Positions 32,847-46,093 of a stretch of 64,000 bases of DNA are shown piece by piece (position 1 is the stretch's first letter; the number at the start of each line of letters is the position of its first letter). Below the pieces are notes generated by a model, which saw nothing but the letters and a program-made list of their open reading frames with translations, ran no database searches and was not told the DNA's origin. Source of the DNA: Paramecium pentaurelia. Its lineage: Eukaryota; Ciliophora; Oligohymenophorea; Peniculida; Parameciidae. The stretch covers positions 62,001-126,000 of the forward strand of contig CAJJDO010000054.1 of NCBI GenBank assembly GCA_905183005.1, read 5' to 3'. The position numbers and the translations under genes were made by a program.

Positions 32847-35800
32847 ATGAAAACTCGTGGATAAAAAACAGAACATAACTTTGCATATCAATTCAAAAAG
32901 GATTAGATCCTGGGATAAAATGAAAAAGGAAAGCCAGTCTTCTATAAGGTAGTAGAGGATCTATAAACAAATGATCATAAATCATAATTAAAAGTAGTAA
33001 GACTAGAGTAGCAAGAGAAGTAAAAGGATGGTAAAGTTGTCTATAAAGAGTCAAAAGAAGCATTATTATCAGTTAAGGAAAGAACGTAATATAAGATATT
33101 AATTTTAGTTAAATTGTGGAAGATGTTGAAGTAAAATCCACAAAACCAAATCCAAAGAGTAAATCTACAGTGACTTCTTTTGTATTCCCTCAAGATACTT
33201 TATAAGAGATAGCAAAGAGTGTTAGGCAGATTCCCGCCAATACATAGTAGTAGAAGAAATAAGTAAGTTCTGAAAGTGAAAATGAAGAAGAGGAATCTCC
33301 TAAAAAGTATACAATTAAAAAAGGAACCAAATAAGCTGTTAAAGGAGAGACTCAAAAAAAGGAAGTTAAGAATAATAAGAAAAAAAAAGATGAGTCAGAT
33401 GAAAGTTTTGATGAAGAATCATCAGATGAAGAGCCAAAAAAAAATTAAGCTTCATTAAAGAAGCATACACAAAAGTAGGTTAAGAGTAATCAAAAAGTAA
33501 ATAAAAAAGTTAATTTGGATGAAAGTGAAGAGAGTTCTGAAGAAGAAAATGAATAAGAATAAAAAAAGAAAAGAGTCACTAGATAAACACCTGCTTCTCA
33601 AAAGGATAAACATGAATAACTACCAATACAAATTAAGAGAGGTAGAGCTCAAAAATAACAAGACTCAGATGAAGATGTTGAAGATAATTAAGATTAATCT
33701 TAATCAGTTGAATAATAAAAAAAGAAAGGTAAAGCAAGTGAAAAGAAATCTAAATCTTAACCTGCTTAACCACCTAAATTTATTAAAGGAAAAATTAATC
33801 CAGATTATAGAGAAATAAAATTAATTTGTGAACAATTTGAAGGAACATCATCTAGATTTACTGATTATTCTAGTATTATGATGAATAATAAGGAATTGAT
33901 TAGAGCTGCTAACACTGGAAATTGTAGACTATTTGAAGATATCTTAGGTCATTCTTTAAAAATTAGTAATCTTTTTTAAAAATGGGCTCCTGAAAATGAT
34001 GTTAATGCTATTGAACTCATATTTTAAAGGTAAGATAAGGCTATGTTACTTTAATTTATAAAAGCCATAGGTAAAGTAAAACTTGGGAGTGCTCCCAGAT
34101 GTTCACTCAAAGAAATCTAAACAGGATTTAATGATTAATATGCTTATGGTGCTAGAACTAGAAAGGTTGCTTTAAGTAGAGGAGGAAGAGAGGGAAATAA
34201 TGCTTTTGTTTAGGATTTGGATTAAGAAAATAGATTAACAGAGACATAAATTGAGAGATTAATGAGAATTGATGGAAATCCAGAGTTCTTTGGTTTAATG
34301 ATGGCTTAATTTGGAGATGAACATCAATATTATACTCAGATTGCTATTGCAGTCAGAAGTGGAAATTGGAATACTGCTGGCTATTTGGTTCAAATGGCAA
34401 TGGATAAAGGACATATGTATGGATTCAATTAAGTCCATGTTGATGTCTTAAATTATACAAGTGCAAGTCGTATTGGTAACATCAAGAAACCCTCAGCAAC
34501 AAAGAAATCAGGTGGAAATTATTTAATTACACCAATCCATTGTGCAGCTATAAATCCAAATCATACATGTCTTTAGAAATTATTAGATATTTCATAGGAA
34601 TATAATATTTTGGATGAAATACATAGAAAACCTATCCATTATGCTGCAGTTTCATAGACTTCAGCATGTTTGAAATATTTGATGGAAAATAATATTGATG
34701 TAAGAGAGGGAGATAGAAGTAAGAACACCCCATTAATATTGGCAGCCTAATTTGGTCGTACACATAATGTCTAACTTTTGGCATCAAATAATATTGATGG
34801 AAAAAATAGAGATGGAAATGCAGCAATTCATGTTGCATGTTAAGGAGGACATTTAGAAACTGTAAAGGTTCTTTTAAAATAAGGATCTAAAATTAATTTA
34901 ACAGGATAAAATAAAATGACTCCATTAAATATTGCTTGTGCATACGGTCATTATGATCTAGCTAAGTATTTAATAGATAAAGGAGCAAAAGTTTTGGCTA
35001 AAGATAAATATGGAAGATCTTCTTGTGTTTTGGCTGCCAGAAATGGTAATGTTAAGATACTTTCCTTATTACTTTATCATGGAGCTGAATATGATTCTCC
35101 AGATAGCTCTAAAAATACTCCATTACATTATGCAGCTGCATATGGTTTTCCAGAATGTATTGATGAATTAATGAAAGTCGGAGCTGATCAAAATTTACCA
35201 AATTCTTGGAGATTGACTCCCTTATCAGTTGCTTTATAGAAAAATCATTTAGGTATTGTTAAATAATTGTTGAGTTATCCTTCTACAGATGTGAATTGTA
35301 AAGATGATGAAGGCAGAACATTGATTTCATCAAGTTTAAGCAAATTTACAGAAGATACTTTTGAGTATATTAAATATTTAGTTTTGGAAAAGAATGCTGA
35401 TGTTAAGATAGCTGATTTATAAGAAAAGACTCCTTTACATTATGCTGTATTATTGTCTAGAAAGGATGCAAAATAATATTATTCTAAATGGAATGATTTT
35501 ACTAAAGAAGAAAGAAGAAATATCAAAAATAATTATGAAAAGTTAGTTCATTTAATCATTGAACTATTAATTAATGCAGGTTCAGATGTAAATGCCTAAG
35601 ATGCAAATGGATTTACACCATTTATTCTATCTTTTATGAACTAGAATTTCAAGGTTTCAGAATTATTGATGAAATTGTCAAATCCTACTGTTAATTATGT
35701 TGATAAAAAAGATAGAAATATTTTGCATAAATTAATAGAATGTAAATTATTTTGTAATGTGAAAGGATTTTCAATGTTAGAAAATATAATAAAAACTATT

Positions 35801-37689
35801 GATCCATCATATGTTAACTAATATGATGAAAATGGATGGAATCCATTAATTTATCTCATTTCTGAATATACAAGTTAGGCAGAAGCAAAACATACATAAA
35901 TTTTTAATAAGAAAGTATCAAAACTTTAATAAAAATTATTTGAGGAGAAATTAAAAGAATTGGTAGAAGAGGAAGAAAGAATTAATAAAGAAAAATTATT
36001 GTAAATGAAAATTTAGAATGAAGAGAATTAAAAGAAGAAGTAAAAGTAAAAAGAAAATGAAGAAGATGAGGATGAAAATGTTGAAGGAAATGTAAATAAA
36101 ATAGATAAGGAAGAAGATAAAAATAAGAAATAAAATGGTATTGATGATGATGATGATGATGATGAAGATGATGACCATGGTTATAATTATCAAAATAACA
36201 ACTAAACTAAATAAGGATTATTTGGATATCCAAATACAGTTTCTAAACCTTAAACTAATTTTGTACCAACCAAGGATTAATTACATACAAAAACATTCTA
36301 TTATAAAAGCAGGCCAGTAATAGTCTTTTTAAATTAAGAATAAGTAGATGATTTGGCTAAAGAGACAAAACAAGAATCTTTGAATTTATAAGACACAGTA
36401 CTTAAATTGTACAAATTGTTTATAAATTTGGGAGCAGATCCCAATTCCTCAATCATAAAGAGAAAGTAATTTAGAGAAGGAGAATAAGAAAAAGAAGATC
36501 ATCCTTATATTAATGAAGGAGGTTATACTCTTGCTCATTTTATTTTCAAATAACATCATAGTATTTCATTCCTTCAAGGAATAGATGATATCAAATCTAT
36601 ACCTTTGACTTAAGCAGCATTATAAAATATTTATCCAATCCATCTTTTTGCTAACTCATGCAATACTAATTTTATTTGTGGAAGAGAAAATGAAACAAGT
36701 AAAACATTTTTGGAGTTTGTAATTAATAGAATTAATATCAATGTATAAGACTAGAAATTAAATACTCCTACAAGTTAAATAGCTTGTAGGTATACTTCTA
36801 CATTAGATGGAATCCTAGATATTTTAATTTCAAATGGGGGAAGTCTCAATAATTTGAATGATGCTGACGTAATCCCATTATAACATTGGGTAAAATTAAA
36901 TAATGTGAAAGTTGTTGCAACTCTTTTGACTAGATTTAAAGCTGATCCTAACTTCCCTGATCTATTAAAAAGAACAGCTTTGCATCATGCTATAAATTCA
37001 TCAAATTCTTAGGCTGATGCTAGTTTTGAAATGGAACATTTATTGATAAAGAATGGAGCAAACACTAATGCTCTTGATATTTTCAAAAGAACTCCTCTCT
37101 TTTATGCATTCACAAAAATGTCTTATGATAATGATTTTAGAGAGATTGATCCTTTTGAAACAGTATCATCTATTATAGCTGATAAAAATTGTGAAGTTGA
37201 TACTGTTGACATACATTAAAGATCTCCTCTTCATTATGCTGCAATGAGAGGAAGTGTAATATCAGGAAGATACATGATTAAAATGAAAGCTCCAATAGAT
37301 GTTCCTGATAAATATGGTAATACACCATTGGCTTTGGCATTTTTATGTGGTCATTCTAACTTCTGCACAATGCTAATAGATAATAAAGCAGATGTAAATA
37401 GATATGCTACTATCATTGATTATGAAAAGTTTAAGCAGGAAGAAAAGAAAAAGAGAAAGGAGAGAATTGAAAGTGGATAAGCAATAGAATAGGAAGATGA
37501 TGATATTTTTACGGATGATGAAGAATAAGAAAATTAGATAGATGATAACTAACTTAATGGAGGAATTATTTAACCTTATAGAATGCCATTTGGAGGAAAG
37601 GGTGTATAAAATGTAAAAAGTTTATTTTCAGGATAATAATTTTAATAATAATTTTAATAATAATTTCCATTTTAATCATAATTTTAAGT

Positions 37690-37738
<49 letters not shown>

Positions 37739-40574
37739 TAATCAAGTAAAATTTATTTATTACAATCAAATAAATTCCCTGTAGGAACATATTCATATTT
37801 TAAATTAGCAATAAAATAAGGATGGTAAGGATTAGCTTATTTATTAATTTCTGATGGATATGATCTACAAAGAGCAATAGAAGATGCTATAATGGAAGAA
37901 CAATTCAAATTAGTACGTACTTTATTAATGAAAGTTAAAGATGATAAAATTGTTTAGAAACAAAATAAAAATAAATAAAATCTTTTTCATATATTTTCAA
38001 TAAAAGGTAGAAAATGTACAGAAGAAATTGCATTAATGATTGCTGATGAATTAACAAATAGGTAAGTTGATAAAAATGCTAAAGATGATAAAAACTATAC
38101 TCCATTACATTATGCTGCTAAAAATGACTTTTTTGTAATGATTTAATATTTATTGCAATCTAATTGTGATCCAAATATTTACAACATTAATTAAAACACT
38201 CCATTCTCTATAAGATTATAAAAAAATTATTAAGCTTTGGTATCTGATATAGAATTATAACTATGGAAAGAAAAAAATACAAATTTAAATGTAAAATTCA
38301 AAGTTAAAGATAAAAAATATTAATTATCATCTATTTTATTTTTGATTCAAGAATTTCATTTAGAAGATGAAATAATACTAAATAAGTTTACTGATGCTGG
38401 ATGTGATATTAATGAAAAGACAGATTCTGGAGAAACATCATTAATGTTATCTATTAAAATAAATTCTATGAAATTAGTCTATTTTATATTGAATCATCCT
38501 AAATTTGATAAAACTTTTCATTCTTAAGATTCATAAAATAGAACACCAATCCATTATGTAGTTTAACCTCTTGAATTTGGTTCATATGAAAATATTTAAA
38601 TGTTGGAAATATTGTCAAAATACTTTGATATCAACTAACCTGATAAATTTGGAAGAACTCCATTGGATTATGCTAATGATCAAGATTCAGGAACTATGGC
38701 TGATGCTCTTAAATAATTAAATGCTATAGAAGGCAAGAAATAAAAGTAGCCTAGACTTCCTACTAGTATTATTTCTTAAGCATAATGGGTTGAAGAAGAA
38801 ATTGATGTTGAGGCTGATGCTTAGAAATTCTTAGATGAAAATGGAGAATAATTGGATGATTCAAAATAAGATACTAGAAGAATAGTAGATCCTTAAGCTT
38901 TATAATCAGGTAAGGTTGAAGTGTGGATTGATAAAGAATCTGGTCCATATTCATTATTGATGACTAAAGTTGATATTGGTAATGGTATATATTCAGAGAA
39001 TGTATTTTATAGAATGCAAGTCTTACATGAAATTAATAGAAATGTTTTTATACTTTTAACTAAATGGGGAAGGATTGGAACAACTGGATAACATCAATTA
39101 ACACCTTTTGAAAATGCAGAAGAAGCTATAAAAGAATTTAATAAAATATTTCATACTAAAACTGGAGGAAATAATTGGAGAAATGTTTAGACTGGAGAAG
39201 ATTCATTTGTAAAGAAACCAGGAAAATATTAATTGATTAATTTTAAGAATGCAAAAAATTATAAGACTTTACTTTCACCCTTTGATTTTAGTAAGAAAAG
39301 TCCTTATTAATAAAGTAATTTAGATAAAGCAATAAAAAGATTTATGTTATAATTTGTTTAAGTTAAATTGTATAATAAAGATTTATAATAATTCCATGTT
39401 GATTTAGATTATATGCCTATTGAAAGATTAGATAGAAAATTATTGGAAGCAGCTAAAGCTATTTTGTATGAATTAACAGATTGTGTTGAAGATCTACAAT
39501 TACTTAGAAAAAAGGGTGATCTTGATATTAAAAAGATACAAAATATTTTTAATGAAATTTGTGATAAATCAAGTAGATTTTATGAATTAGTTCCAGTAAC
39601 AGAATTAAGAACAGAACCTATTCCTCCTTTGGATACAGTGGAAGCAATAAATCAAAAATTATTATTAATAGAAACATTACTAAACTTTGAAATCACTTCT
39701 AAAATTTTATTGGGTGCACATTTAATGAAATAATCAATTAATCCATTAACTTATTGTTTTAATGCACTTAATGTTAGAGTAGTTACTTTACCAAAGGAAC
39801 ATCCTGAATTTAAATTAATAGTTTAATATATTAATTCATCTTAAAAAGCAAAGATTTCAAATATATTTGCAGTAGAAAGAAGAGGAGAAACTGAAAGATT
39901 TGAGCATAATAAAGAATACAAGAGATTGCTCTTATGGCATGGTTCTAAGATTTCTAATTTCATGGGTATTTTAGCTTAAGGATTGAAAGGTATTGATTGA
40001 TTTCTATAAATATAGTTGCACCTCCTTGGGCATTTAATACTGGGGCTATGTTTGGAAAAGGCATCTATTTTGCTGATATGTTTTAAAAATCATATGGTTA
40101 TACTTCAGATTGGTCTCTCCGTTATAATTAGTATAATGGACTTTTCTAATAAGATGGATATTATAATAGATAAATTAGTGCTTAGAAGGATGAATAAGAA
40201 GAAATTCAGAGATACAGATATATGTTACTATGTGAAGTAGCTGTTGGTAAATCAAAGAATCTATATAATGCTGAAAACATTTCTAATTTAGATAGTAATT
40301 TTATTAATAAATTATTTTAGAAAAATATTAATCAGTTAAAGGATGTGGAAGAAGAGGACCTGATTATAATTAGTCAGTTGTTTTAGCAAATGGATGTAAA
40401 GTACCTGTTGGATCATGCATTGATTATCAATAACCAAATAAGAAAGATTAAAATGGAAATTAAATGCATTATTATAATCTACAACATAATGAATATATAG
40501 TTTATGATGAGACTAAAGTGAAGATCAGATACATGGTTTAGATAGATACAAAAGATACAATAGATGAATATTGA
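32847..40574 (+). CDS. Giant ankyrin-repeat / WGR / PARP poly(ADP-ribose) polymerase
   Basis: Transfers ADP-ribose from NAD+. Introns at 33086-33108, 39990-40015 and 40295-40320 leave exactly 2,551 codons. Residues ~1-330 are Lys/Glu/Ser-rich and disordered. Ankyrin repeats span ~550-1,950 (KNTPLHYAAAYGFPECIDEL, RSPLHYAAMRGS, NYTPLHYAAKNDF). They are interrupted by poly-Asp near 36141 and a poly-Gln run encoded by TAA codons at 37691-37734. A WGR domain follows at ~2,015-2,107 (VFILLTKWGRIGTTGQ), then the PARP regulatory helical domain (~2,143-2,280). The catalytic domain has LLWHGS, GKGIYFADM and NEYIVYDE, the complete H-Y-E triad of PARP1/2-type polymerases. The WGR suggests DNA-damage dependence; the ankyrin array recalls tankyrase, but the catalytic domain is PARP1/2-like. 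Confidence 0.95.
37691..37734 (+). repeat. (TAA)n microsatellite encoding poly-glutamine
   Basis: About fifteen uninterrupted TAA triplets in frame in the PARP gene, preceded by shorter TAATAATTT blocks from 37634. Under the ciliate code this is a glutamine tract; under the standard code it would be a run of stops. It is likely to vary in length. Confidence 0.9.
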
Positions 40575-41097
40575 GATGTTAACTAGCTGATTCTGCTTTA
40601 TGAATTTATATATTAAAGTTCTTAAAGCTAAAATTATATTTTTATTATTTAATTATATAAAAGAAACTATTTTATTTAAATCAAAATAATAATCTTCAAT
40701 TTAACCTCAAATATTTAGAACTAAAGATTTTGATTAAGTCTTAATCTTATCATCTTCATTCTACTTTAGATTTAATTTATACTAAAAGTAGTAGAACTTT
40801 TAAATATTTTAATATATTTATATCTTTTTATATGTCATCTAAATTGAGATTCTTAATTTCATTCATAGACATTAGAGATTCAGAAGATTCAAAAGCTTAT
40901 TATAAAAGAATGAATTACAAGAAATCAAAAGTCATCAAGACTATAATACTGAAAAGAGTGAAATTATAAAAAGAGCTTAAATTCATTACATTATAATCTA
41001 AATGAAAAAAAAAATAGAGAAAATTTTTATGATTTTTGTAAATATTTGATATATATTTATTTCATTATTAATAATGTGATATATTTTACAATCAGAA
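40575..41097. other. AT-rich intergenic stretch with a doubtful short frame
   Basis: Half a kilobase after the PARP stop. A 57-codon frame at 40832-41005 (MSSKLRFLISFIDIRDSED) is open, but the overlapping frame is equally coding-like (HQDYNTEKSEIIKRAQ). I cannot decide between a small gene and chance. Nothing else is seen. Confidence 0.35.
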
Positions 41098-41434
41098 ATG
41101 AATAGTTATTATCATAATAATCATGAATAAAAATAATTAACATATAATTCACCAAGGACTGAATTCTCTACTTTTAATCTATCTTAACATAATTAATTTA
41201 GGTAATTTAGGTAATTTTGGTTATTATTTAATTTTTTCTAGTTTGAATTTATTTTTTTATATTGGTTATAATTAACAAGGTTTTATCATATTAAGACTAT
41301 CAATAATACGTTTATGAATTTTTAATTGAAATCCTCCATAAGACAACACTCCTAAGACTGTCTCTTCTGTTCTAGATCGCTTTACAGGAGGTAATTATTA
41401 ATCAATTGCTAAGCTATTACTTCTCAACTTTTGA
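41098..41434 (+). CDS. Possible small polar protein
   Basis: Not recognised. ATG 41098 (MNSYYHNNHEQKQLTYNSP) and a 3' exon (PPQDNTPKTVSSVLDRF, then GGNYQSIAKLL and TGA 41434) both look coding, but intron placement between 41200 and 41330 is uncertain. It faces the DNAJB13-like gene tail to tail, 127 bp apart. Confidence 0.35.
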
Positions 41435-41561
41435 TGACGTTATTAAAACATAAAAAGGTTTTTAAATAATAGTAAATTATTAATTTTATAAACTCTCATT
41501 AATTAGTAACAACATTTTAATGAGTAATTTTTATAATGATGATGATGATAATTAATATGAA

Positions 41562-42698
41562 TCATTATTAACCTTCTAATAAAATATCTTTGATTCTATT
41601 TTTTTAACTTTCTGTTAGATCTTCTGGGAATTGTATATCAAATCTAATGTACAAATTTCCAAATGTATATGGTTTACCAAAATCCTAAAATTTATATAAA
41701 ATATGATACTTTCACTTCATCCTATTAGAAGATAGGCATTCCTTCATTTTCAATCATTTTTACATATTTAGGACTATGATTATTATTAATAAACATACCT
41801 TATGATTTAATCAACAGGTACTTATAATTTTCTATTGTCTAATGTTACAATTTATATTGGATCTGCAGCAATGGCATTTGCCAATTTAACTTTTGCAATA
41901 TATAATAAATCATTTCCTTTTCTTTTAAAAGTTGGATGTGGAGTTTCTTTGATTAAGAAAATTAAATCAGAAGATTTAAATCCTGCAGCTTCATTACCTA
42001 ATTCTTTATATACTATCTTTTATCCAGTTTCAATACCACGATCAATTTTAATTTCTCTAAGAGATATCAAATTATAAATAAATACTTAGTTTCTGTAATT
42101 TAACGAGTTGTGATTCCATCTTTATTAAGTATTTATCTTTAATATGATACTGTTTTTGCACAACCATTATATAATTCATGTAAAGTACACTCTACTTAGA
42201 TTTCAAGATCTTAAGGTCCTGGTATTCCTGGGAAATTCTATCCTCCAAATGCATGACTAAAGAGAGTGCCATGATTTTCTGATCCATTTGTATCTAAATG
42301 ATAGAATATTAATAATTACCTATAAGTTAAGCAAATGGATTAGATGTACCAAAAAACTTTTCAAATATTTCTTCAGGATTACCTGCAAAACTGTAACCGC
42401 CCTTGAGGTCTTAGTTAATCAATAAATTATTTACTTCCATTAGCAAAGAAACCTTCCTTCAACTTCTCTTCACCATACTTATCATAAAATGTCCTTTTAA
42501 TTGCTAAATTGATTATATATTATTACGATCAGACAATACTTCATAAGCTTCAGAAATTAAACAAAAATGATGATAAGTAGTATTATGATCTAACTTACTC
42601 AATTTTGGATGCCATTTTAATGAAAGTTTATTATAGGCTTTGGCTACATCAGAGGCTGAAGCATCACGATTAATTTCTAAAATCTTGTAATAATCCAT
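41562..42698 (-). CDS. DNAJB13: DNAJB13-like DnaJ protein (radial spoke co-chaperone family)
   Basis: Type II J-domain protein. Six introns of 23-29 nt give exactly 327 residues (human DNAJB13 has 316). The J domain is MDYYKILEINRDASASDV ... KWHPKLSKLD, then EAYEVLSD and KRTFYDKYGEEKLKEG. The invariant HPD tripeptide is HPK here; DNAJB13 proteins also lack HPD, so Hsp70 stimulation is not expected. A short GF-like region (EEIFEKFFGTSNPF) leads to two C-terminal beta domains: CTLHELYNGCAKTV, then FKRKGNDLLYIAKVKLANA and NEGMPIFQ. The end is IRFDIQFPEDLTESQKNRI, the conserved DNAJB1/B13 C-terminus. DNAJB13 is a radial-spoke protein of motile cilia, fitting a ciliate. Confidence 0.88.
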
Positions 42699-42866
42699 AT
42701 AATAATATAAATATATATATATATATATAAAATAATTAAAACTATTCATTTTATTGATATCTACCATTAAGATATAAATTATTATTCAATTATCAAAATC
42801 AATTATCATATATCCAATTTAAAGATAATACTTCAATAAATTTAGTTAATTAATTCATAAATATAA

Positions 42867-43280
42867 TCAAAAGATTTATGATTTTCTATTTTAACCATTT
42901 GATTCTTTTATTGCTCTAAATGTGATTCTTTTTTTTGTAGGAGATATAATCTTATTTGTTTATATCCATTTTAGGATTTCAATTTTTGGATCAAATTTAC
43001 ATTTTGCTTATGGTAACTCTAATTTTGGTAGCTTTTACTTTAAGAATAAGATCTTTCCATCTTTCAAAAACATTTTACCATTACTTAATGGAATTTCACT
43101 ACTACAAGTTTTATGTTTTTTAGGAGGTGATTCAGATAAAATAACCATAGCTTATTGACTATTTCTTTTGGTTAGAGTAGGTGAGTCTGACTTTAATGTG
43201 ATTACTTTCTTTGGTTTAAAGATATATTTTTCAATATTTTCTGAATATTCAGTGATACAAACCTAAGAAAGTGATCTCAT
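42867..43280 (-). CDS. Small basic protein, 137 residues
   Basis: Not recognised. It is a single uninterrupted frame, ATG 43280 to TGA 42867. The N-terminus is MRSLSQVCITEYSENIEKY. It is rich in Lys, Pro and Ser (FKPKKVITLKSDSPTLTKR, SESPPKKHKTCSSEIPL), then KMFLKDGKILFLKQKLPKL and PTKKRITFRAIKES. No membrane segment is seen. The KR/SP motifs suggest a nuclear or cytoskeletal disordered protein, but this is inference only. Confidence 0.55.
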
Positions 43281-43471
43281 TAATTATAATATAATTATAT
43301 TATCATTATTAGAATAATTGTAAGTACTTCAAATAATATTACAATTTTGAAGGTATCTCTTAAACATTCATCAACCATGCACAAATGAATGATATCAAAA
43401 TAATTATTACCATTAATTTAACTAAATTCATTAACATTTCATAAGTGAACTTTCTACATATTAATTTAAAT

Positions 43472-43762
43472 TCATTACGCTGCTAAATACATCATTGATA
43501 TTATTAATGCAGTTGTCATCATTAATGAACTCCAAATTAATATAGTAATCCATTATGGAGGTAATTCTTTTATTATTGGAATCAACATCATTCTTGCTTC
43601 ATTTACTATTGGAATGACAGACAAATCTGATAAAATTGTGATTACATGTGATGGACATTGTTAATGATAATCTTAATCTAAACATATGAATAGAGATCCT
43701 ATTGTACTAAGACCTAAAAGTCCTACATATATTATTAAAGTATTCTTCAGAATTGTAATCAT
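43472..43762 (-). CDS. Small membrane protein, 96 residues
   Basis: Not recognised. Single exon, ATG 43762 to TGA 43472. Span one is TLIIYVGLLGLSTIGSLFI. A Cys-containing loop (CLDQDYHQQCPSHV) and a moderately hydrophobic segment (VIPIVNEARMMLIPII) follow, then span two, WITILIWSSLMMTTALIIS. It has a short cytoplasmic start and no tail. It diverges from the pseudokinase-MORN gene, 26 bp apart. The hydrophobic pattern supports a real protein. Confidence 0.55.
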
Positions 43763-43788
43763 TATTATTAAATATTCGTTAATTTTGA

Positions 43789-45727
43789 ATGGGAAATAAT
43801 AATAGCTAAGAATCCACAAAGTTAGCTTAATTATATTCTGAATATCAACCAACTAAAACTAGAGATGAATGTATTTCTATCTATTAATTTAGAATTTGGT
43901 GATTGTACAGTACTAGTTAATAAATCAAATCCTAAAATCAAACTTATTTTGAAAGAGTACACATACATAGATGAAATACTTTTTAAGAAAAGTAAAAAGT
44001 AATTCGAAAATAAACAATAATTAACTCAAAATTAATATATTCTCAAAATTCTTGACATCTATACTACATAAGATTAATAAGTGTGTAGTCAATTTTTTAA
44101 AATATACTTATTAATAGAGCATCCTACTTCCTAATTATCTGCAACATAATTGGCTTCATAAGATTATTGGGCGGTTTTGTTTGCATATGTTAGAGCATTA
44201 GAAGATTTATAAAATAAATCCATTTAACATGAACATATATCATAAAAAACTTTATACATACCTCCTAAAATATGTGATCCTTCACTTTATGAGTAATCCA
44301 CAAATTTTTAATAGCTCTTTCAAAATAATAAATTAAATGATATTTATCTATCACCTTAATAAACTATGGCTTTAAGATAAAAAGAATTTCAACCTAATCA
44401 TAATCCATATAAAAGTGATGTATTTATACTTGGAATGTGTATGTTATAAAGTATAGTAAAAACACCCATGAATGATTGTTATAAACAATTATATTTAGTT
44501 GAAGAAATACTTCTAACAAAATTACATCAATTAAATACTCTTGTATAACCATAATTATTTGAAGTAATTCAATCTATGTTATCAATCTAAGAAATCTAAA
44601 GACCTGATTTTATTATCTTATCAAAATTATTAGATTAAAAATATTAAGAATCTACATCTATTACTAATTTTAAATATTAACTTAGATCATTTAATTCATA
44701 AGATCAATAATAAAGTAATATATAATAAAATTCTTAACATTAATCTAATGTACAATATTAATAATAATAAACTCTTCCAATTATGAAATAAATCAAAAGT
44801 TCAAAATCTAATGCTAAGAAACCATCTCTAAGAGATATTATTACAGAACAATCAAATACAAATTCAACTATGGCTAGTAGAATGTATGAAGATATTATTT
44901 AACCTAATATTCCTGATAATTCTGATTTCATTTAATAAATAGTATACTCTCAATAATTTTCAAAACCTTCAAAAATTGATGAGAATACAGATACTAATGA
45001 AAATGATTAAAATTACACTAATAGATCTTTAAATTTGCCATTATAGGATCACACTGATCAACATATTAATAAAAATTTTTAATTAAAACTTAGTGATATT
45101 AATGTCAAAGAATCTCAATAATAATTTTCACTCCCATTTGATCTACCTTAATAATAATCATAACCACATATCTCAGGATTTTCTTCTTAAGGAGAAATTT
45201 TTGTAAATGAATTATATTAAGATGGTTCTAAATATAATGGTTATAAATTTAATGGAATGAGACATGGATAGGGTATGTTTTATTACAAAGATGGAGGATA
45301 TTATGATGGAAATTGGTAGTTTAATCATATGCATGGTTATGGTATATATATTATATATTATAAATCATAGGTACTTTATATTATTCAAATGGTAATCCAG
45401 CTTATAAAGGATCATGGAATTAAGATAAATTTTAAGGTTATGGTGTATTATATAATGAAGTAACATCTTAATTAAATGAACCTTTTAATTATCATGATTT
45501 TGATCATATTGAAGAGTAATTTAATTTATTTATGTAGTTTTTGGACCAAATATGAAGGAGAATTTAATGAAGATAATAAAGAAGGTCAAGGTACTTTATA
45601 TTTATCAAATGGTGAAAAGTTTTGTGGTTAATTTTTAAAGGATTATATAAATGGATTTGGTTTATATCATACAAAAAACTAAAAGATTGTTGAAGGAAGA
45701 TGGGTAAATAATAAATTAATTAAGTGA
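43789..45727 (+). CDS. Pseudokinase-MORN repeat fusion
   Basis: 621 residues; introns 43871-43892, 45342-45370 and 45516-45537; exact frame. It begins MGNNNSQES, a likely N-myristoylation site. Residues ~25-300 have a kinase outline: VLVNKSNPKIKLILKEY for the N-lobe lysine, QHEHISQKTLYIPPKICDPS where HRDLKPEN/DFG should be, and PYKSDVFILGMCMLQSI for helix F. The catalytic Asp and DFG are absent, so activity is unlikely. A Gln/Ser/Asn linker follows. At least four MORN repeats end the protein (YNGYKFNGMRHGQGMFYYKD, GYYDGNWQFNHMHGYG, YKGSWNQDKFQGYGVLY, YEGEFNEDNKEGQGTLY). MORN repeats bind membranes or axonemal partners, giving a lipid-anchored scaffold (inference). Confidence 0.82.
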
Positions 45728-46093
45728 TTATTTTAATAATAAATTATTATTATTAAAATTTTTATTAAGTCTTCATTCATAGAAATAATAAAAGAATATT
45801 AATAAATATTTCCAAATTTTATGTTAATTTATAATTTTATTATTTTCCTATCAAAATATATTATAATTTGTAGATTAAAATATAATTCATTTCCTATAAA
45901 TTATTTTTAAGATTCCAATAGAATTGTAATTATTGAATTAAATTAATGAATTATGATAATAATTTAGAATTGACTATATTATTATTTAATATAATGTGAT
46001 ATTTTTTAAATTACTTTTATAATAAGTTGTCAAATAAAAATAGATATCTAATAGATATTAGTAACTTAGATCACATGTTAAAAGAACTTTCTT
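45728..46093. other. AT-rich intergenic stretch
   Basis: Convergent 3' regions of the MORN gene and the PHD gene, about 370 bp. TAATAATAA-type runs occur; no gene or RNA is seen. Confidence 0.6.

Noticed and set aside
36135..36320. Met-rich frame over the GAT repeat (and its Ile-rich antisense)
   Set aside because: Both are out-of-frame shadows of the poly-Asp tract within the PARP gene.
42922..43158. Rightward frame in 42922-43158
   Set aside because: The opposite strand has a continuous 137-codon frame with more natural composition; the rightward one is its shadow.
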